Positions 60,605 to 64,000 of a stretch of 64,000 nucleotides of DNA are shown in pieces; within the stretch, counting starts at the first letter, position 1, and each line of letters opens with the position of its first letter. The DNA is from MED-G105 sp965263305. Its GTDB lineage: Bacteria; Pseudomonadota; Alphaproteobacteria; Caulobacterales; Parvularculaceae. The translations under genes and the position numbers were made by a program. A model generated the notes under the pieces. The model searched no databases, had not been told where the DNA came from, and worked only from the letters and a program-made list of their open reading frames with translations. The DNA lies in the NCBI GenBank assembly GCA_965263305.1, contig OZ253666.1, forward strand, positions 1-64,000, given 5' to 3'.

Positions 60605-62917
60605 CTATTTCTTGTCAGAGCCATGGGCAATCGGCGCTGCCTCTGTGGCGTTGAAAACTTCCAAGGCGAATGCGTAGTAATCCGCATACTCCTTTAGACG
60701 TTCAAATCGCGCGGCGGCGCCGGCGTGACCGGCCTCCATATTTGTATGCAAAAAGAACGGGCCGCCCGTCGCCTCATCACGCAAGCGCGCCACCCATTTC
60801 GCAGGCTCCCAATAGGTCACCCGGTAATCGGCGAGCCCTGCGGTCGCGAGGATTGCCGGATACGCCTCTCCGCCTTTGATATTTTCATAGGGCGAATAGG
60901 CTTTGATCGTGTTGTACGCCGCCTCATCGCGGATCGGGTCGCCCCATTCCGACCATTCCGGCGGGGTCAATGGCAGGGTCTCATCGGAAATGGTGTTTAG
61001 AACATCCACAAAAGGCACCGCAGCGATAATGCCGGCAAATCGGGCGGGCTCTTTATTCACTGTGGCACCCACCAAAAGACCGCCCGCCGACCCGCCATAA
61101 ATCACGGTCTTCTTCGGCGACGTCATGCCGGAGCTTTGAAGGGAGGCTGCGACCGTAATTAGATCGTTGAAGGTGTTTTCTTTCTTGTCCAGTTTCCCGT
61201 CGAGATACCATTGGCGCCCCCGATCAGCCCCGCCGCGCACATGGGCTTGGGCGAAAATCACGCCGCGATCGACGAGGGACAGAACATTTGTGTTGAAGTC
61301 CGCCCGAAGCGAGATGCCGTAGGACCCATACCCATAAAGCAAAAGCGGCGTATCCGGGGTCGGCTTGGTGTCTTTCAAGCGAAGAATTGTCACCGGGATT
61401 GGGCGACGATCCTCGGTGTTGAAGTACCGCCGCTCTACAACATAAAGATCCTTATCGTGACCGCTTGGGACCTCTTCCGTCTTCAGAAGAACGCGCTCAC
61501 CCGTCTCCATATCGTAGTCATAGATCTCTTGGGGCGTCGAGGGCGATTCATAGGCGAACCGAAGAGTGTTCGTATCGAACTCATACCCCGCCCTCAATGA
61601 CGCATGGTACGCCGCTTCATCAAAGGTAATTTCTTCCTCTTTTACCAGTGACCAGTCGGAGACGACCAACCGGGGTAACGCCGCCCTCACTTCGACGCGC
61701 GCAACTTTATCCTTAAACGGAATGAAATAAGGCACATAAACGCCGCGACGCGCTTCCAGCCATTCTTTCCAACTTTTCCGGCCAGGAGAAGTGGTCGGCG
61801 TCCGCATCACCTTAAAATCAACGGCGCCATCGGCATTGGTATGGATATAGAAATGATCGCCCCGGTGCTCCGCCTCATAAAGAAGGCCTTCTTGGCGTTC
61901 TTCAATGAGAGCGGGCGCTGTGCCAGGCGCTGAATCAGCTTTGAAATATCTGACTTCACTCGTCGTCGATTTTGACGCGGTGATAAAGATGTACTCCCCG
62001 CTCTGGCTTTTATCGACGCTCAGAAAATAGGCGTCATCCGCTTCTTCGTAGAGAGTTTCATCGCCAGATGGATCCGCGCCCAAAACGTGGCGCTTGACCT
62101 TTTTCGGTCGCTGATTGGCGTCCCGCTCAATATAGAAAAACGAGGCGGAATCGGCCGCCCAGATAATCTCATCACCGGCGTTCGTAACCACATCCGCAAA
62201 GGTTTCGCCCGTCGCGATGTTGCGAACACGGATGGTAAAGTACTCCGATCCGACATTGTCCACCGCAAAGGCGATAAGCGTGTGGTTCGGGCTGTGGGCG
62301 ACATTTGAGATATTGAAGAAGTCAAATCCAGCATCTTTGTTCGCCTTTGCTTCCGCATCGCCATCAAAAAGAATGGTTTCCGCACCGCCATCACGGGGGG
62401 TTCTAACGAAGATCGGATACTCCCCGCCTTGGCGATACCGCGCCCAATAGGCGTATTCACCATCAGGCGTCGGCACGGAAGCATCATCTTCTTTGAGACG
62501 GCCTTTCATCTCGGCGAACAAACGCTCTTTTAAAGAGGCGAGCGGCGCCATTGCTTTGGCATAATAGGCGTTCTCCGCATCCAAATGCTCGCGGATATCG
62601 TCCCGCAGCCCTGATGGATCCCGCAAGACGTCCTGCCAGTTTTCATCACGCATCCACGCATAATTATCGACGCGCGTTTCACCGAATTGTTCAATCTCAA
62701 CGGGCCGCTTTTCCGCCATCGGCGGAGCAACATCGGCCACAGCGGCAAAGGTCTTGTCAGGTGATGGGGCGTTGCTCAACGGCGCGTTCTCCTCTGTTCC
62801 GGTTGGCGCGGGAGCCGACGCATCATCGGGCGCCGGTCCGCCGCAAGAAGCGAGAATTGTCGCCACGGCCAGTAAACCGCCGACGCGCATCATCCAAGGG
62901 GTGGTCAATCTAAACAT
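60605..62917 (-). CDS. S9-family prolyl oligopeptidase (oligopeptidase B-like), lipoprotein
   Basis: 770 residues. The N-terminus carries a lipoprotein signal with lipobox ILASCG, then a Pro/Ala-rich linker. A beta-propeller follows, and the alpha/beta-hydrolase domain shows the nucleophile in VIYGGSAGGLLVGATVN, the Asp in the LADYRVTYWEP region and the His in TNMEAGHAGAAARFE. The YGSYGI and ARGGADRGRQWY stretches are like oligopeptidase B (cleaves after basic residues). The start abuts the arm of a 13-bp hairpin that covers the ribosome site. Confidence 0.9.
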   Translation of the reverse strand: MFRLTTPWMMRVGGLLAVATILASCGGPAPDDASAPAPTGTEENAPLSNAPSPDKTFAAVADVAPPMAEKRPVEIEQFGETRVDNYAWMRDENWQDVLRDPSGLRDDIREHLDAENAYYAKAMAPLASLKERLFAEMKGRLKEDDASVPTPDGEYAYWARYRQGGEYPIFVRTPRDGGAETILFDGDAEAKANKDAGFDFFNISNVAHSPNHTLIAFAVDNVGSEYFTIRVRNIATGETFADVVTNAGDEIIWAADSASFFYIERDANQRPKKVKRHVLGADPSGDETLYEEADDAYFLSVDKSQSGEYIFITASKSTTSEVRYFKADSAPGTAPALIEERQEGLLYEAEHRGDHFYIHTNADGAVDFKVMRTPTTSPGRKSWKEWLEARRGVYVPYFIPFKDKVARVEVRAALPRLVVSDWSLVKEEEITFDEAAYHASLRAGYEFDTNTLRFAYESPSTPQEIYDYDMETGERVLLKTEEVPSGHDKDLYVVERRYFNTEDRRPIPVTILRLKDTKPTPDTPLLLYGYGSYGISLRADFNTNVLSLVDRGVIFAQAHVRGGADRGRQWYLDGKLDKKENTFNDLITVAASLQSSGMTSPKKTVIYGGSAGGLLVGATVNKEPARFAGIIAAVPFVDVLNTISDETLPLTPPEWSEWGDPIRDEAAYNTIKAYSPYENIKGGEAYPAILATAGLADYRVTYWEPAKWVARLRDEATGGPFFLHTNMEAGHAGAAARFERLKEYADYYAFALEVFNATEAAPIAHGSDKK

Positions 62918-62955
62918 AAACGTCCCGCCAAAGTTAAATTTCTGGCGGGACGTTT
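62918..62955 (-). promoter_or_regulatory. Perfect 13-bp hairpin abutting the S9 peptidase start
   Basis: AAACGTCCCGCCA at 62918-62930 is exactly complementary to TGGCGGGACGTTT at 62943-62955. On the minus strand the 3' arm ends right at the ATG and would contain the only ribosome-site-like bases, so it could hide the start. Its sequence followed by ATGTTT also looks like a terminator of the upstream lipoprotein gene. Confidence 0.65.
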
Positions 62956-63030
62956 ATCAGCGTTAATTTGTATCGTCGAGGGGCGAGCCGGTGATGGGTA
63001 AAATGCATCACCAAGCGTTGTTACGCCCGG

Positions 63031-63927
63031 CTATTCCTCCGACGTGGGCGCAAGATCGGAGGTTCTGCCGCCGCCGCCTCGAGGCGCGCGAAACGGCGTT
63101 GAGCTACGTCGCCGGTTCGGTGGGCGCGATTGCTGCGGTGGCCGACTTCTTGGCGACTGGCTCCTAGGTTGTTGACGACGGGGCGGTTGCGTCCGAGGCT
63201 GCTGGCCTCTTGGGCGCTGTCCCCTTGGACCTTGGCCTCTGGGCGCCTGACCTCTTGGCCCTTGTCCTCTTGGACGTTGCCCTCTTGGACCAGGACCTCT
63301 CGGGCCTTGCGCTCTGGGGCCACGGTTTCTTGGACGATCACCTCGCGGCCCGCGCGGGCCGCGCCCATCATAGCGACGATCTCGCCTTGGGGGTGCTGAG
63401 CGCCGGCCATCATAACGTCTTCGATCGTACCGTCTTCTATCGTACCGGCGCCCATCGTAACGGGGTCTGTTGTATCGCGGGTTACGACCGTAACGCGACC
63501 TTGGTGAACCATAGTAAGGGCGTCTATACCCATAGCGTGACCGGAAACCATAGGGATACGGCCGCACGCCATAAAAAGGCCGACGGTACCCATAGCGATT
63601 AAAAACAGAAACCGAGAAGGAATAGCCGTAGCTCGGATGCCAAGCGCCGTAGGGTCCCCACCATGGATTAGCAAAACTGAGCGCTACGCTCGTGCGCGCC
63701 TGCGCCGCTGAATACGCCCGATTAAAGCACTGGTTCACGCCTTCGGTGCATTGCGCCTGGCAGGTTTTGTACTGTTCTTCCCCTTGCAGGGGCTCACAGC
63801 TGCGGTAACAGGCCTCGGCGCTGTTATCGCAGGACAAAAATGCCTGTTCATATAACGACGTCGTTTCGCAGCCCGACAGCACAATCGCTGTGAGCGCTAA
63901 AGCGACTAATGAGATGAGTGATTTCAT
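63031..63927 (-). CDS. Arg/Gly/Pro-repeat lipoprotein
   Basis: 298 residues from the ATG at 63927, with AGGGGAT upstream; the longer frame has no such site. The lipoprotein signal ends VLSGCETT. The next 70 residues hold seven cysteines (SCDNSAEACYRSCEPLQGEE and TCQAQC) that should form disulfides. After that comes a Tyr/Arg/Gly-rich region (RRYDRRRYDGRRS) and a pentapeptide-repeat-like tail with units such as GQGPRGQAPRGQ, highly basic. It might bind anionic polymers such as nucleic acid or polysaccharide at the envelope; no function is known. Confidence 0.75.
   Translation of the reverse strand: MKSLISLVALALTAIVLSGCETTSLYEQAFLSCDNSAEACYRSCEPLQGEEQYKTCQAQCTEGVNQCFNRAYSAAQARTSVALSFANPWWGPYGAWHPSYGYSFSVSVFNRYGYRRPFYGVRPYPYGFRSRYGYRRPYYGSPRSRYGRNPRYNRPRYDGRRYDRRRYDRRRYDGRRSAPPRRDRRYDGRGPRGPRGDRPRNRGPRAQGPRGPGPRGQRPRGQGPRGQAPRGQGPRGQRPRGQQPRTQPPRRQQPRSQSPRSRPPQQSRPPNRRRSSTPFRAPRGGGGRTSDLAPTSEE
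63180..63350. repeat. 15-bp tandem repeats encoding a Gly-Pro-Arg pentapeptide array
   Basis: The C-terminal part of the lipoprotein gene is made of imperfect 15-bp units, minus-strand translation approximately Gly-Gln-x-Pro-Arg, repeated about ten times. Boundaries are approximate. A second array of 15-bp units encodes Tyr-Asp-Arg-Arg-Arg near 63413-63455. Such arrays can change in length by slippage. Confidence 0.7.
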
Positions 63928-64000
63928 GACATCCCCTAAAAACAACCCCGTGGCGAAAAATTTGAACTCACTTCCCACCGACGCCCAGGTGAAACTCTAC

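Noticed and set aside
63021..63674. Second minus-strand frame overlapping the repeat lipoprotein gene
   Set aside because: Arises from the repetitive composition; no signal peptide or domain, while the other frame has a lipobox and ribosome site.
1..64000. CRISPR arrays, rRNA genes, prophage or integrative element
   Set aside because: No regularly spaced repeats, rRNA segments, integrase or phage structural genes were seen.

Overview
The window reads as a chromosomal segment of an alphaproteobacterium. The evidence is a divK-pleD response-regulator pair, an RpoH-type sigma factor, a plant-like GshA, a zinc-ribbon-extended DinB, ClpS-ClpA, a phasin gene flanked by TGC-N3-GCA sites, and a tRNA-His with A73 and a G1:U72 pair. 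That tRNA form is known from one alphaproteobacterial clade that includes Caulobacter. Placement near Caulobacterales, Maricaulales or Parvularculales is an inference. Almost everything is housekeeping; there is no prophage, CRISPR array or rRNA.

Layout. 1-9.4 kb: an HU-like gene with two compensating homopolymer frameshifts, then the complex I genes nuoF, E, D, C, B, A on the minus strand. They are interleaved with small membrane or secreted genes, a GFA-family gene and a possible AfsA-like hotdog gene. nuoG does not follow nuoF. 9.5-16.3 kb: a methyltransferase and four glycosyltransferases (envelope or exopolysaccharide glycosylation, inferred), a TPR-like secreted protein, and a complete 720-bp IS1595-family (IS1016-like) element with an 8-bp target duplication. 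16.4-25.7 kb: tRNA-His, an M48-like lipoprotein lacking the catalytic Glu, an HNH nuclease, an AlkA-like glycosylase, gshA, rsmE, and a cassette of a DUF917 protein, a hydantoinase and an NCS1 permease. 26-36 kb: an LpxH-like phosphatase, ubiA, msrB, mscS, a membrane-anchored GIY-YIG-type protein, rluD, rpoH and a DUF2809 gene. 36-42.8 kb: carB, an M13 peptidase, greA and rpmG. 42.8-50.6 kb: pleD, divK, dinB, ridA, a DUF482 protein, a DUF2007 protein, a HIT protein, and aguB/aguA (agmatine to putrescine). 50.7-57.3 kb: clpA, clpS, a phasin, a D,D-carboxypeptidase with a SPOR domain, and pdhA. 57.3-58.8 kb: an accessory insert. 58.8-64 kb: ftsB, eno, an S9 peptidase and an Arg/Gly/Pro-repeat lipoprotein.

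The best candidate for an undescribed system lies between ftsB and pdhA. A strongly AT-rich stretch (about 29% GC over 57781-58020 by hand count) leads into a 57-codon gene at 58008-58181. Its product has a textbook double-glycine bacteriocin leader (LSIDELQQINGG) and a 32-residue core with two cysteines. It is followed by a thioredoxin-fold protein with a CNDC motif that resembles the C-terminal domain of VKOR/thioredoxin proteins accompanying Bacteroidota GG-leader peptides. No C39 peptidase/ABC exporter is present in the window, so the pair is an orphan or a remnant of a transferred peptide locus.

Working links: divK and pleD control polarity and c-di-GMP signalling; the nuo genes encode part of one respiratory complex; aguA and aguB give two successive steps of putrescine synthesis; clpS and clpA form the N-degron protease branch.
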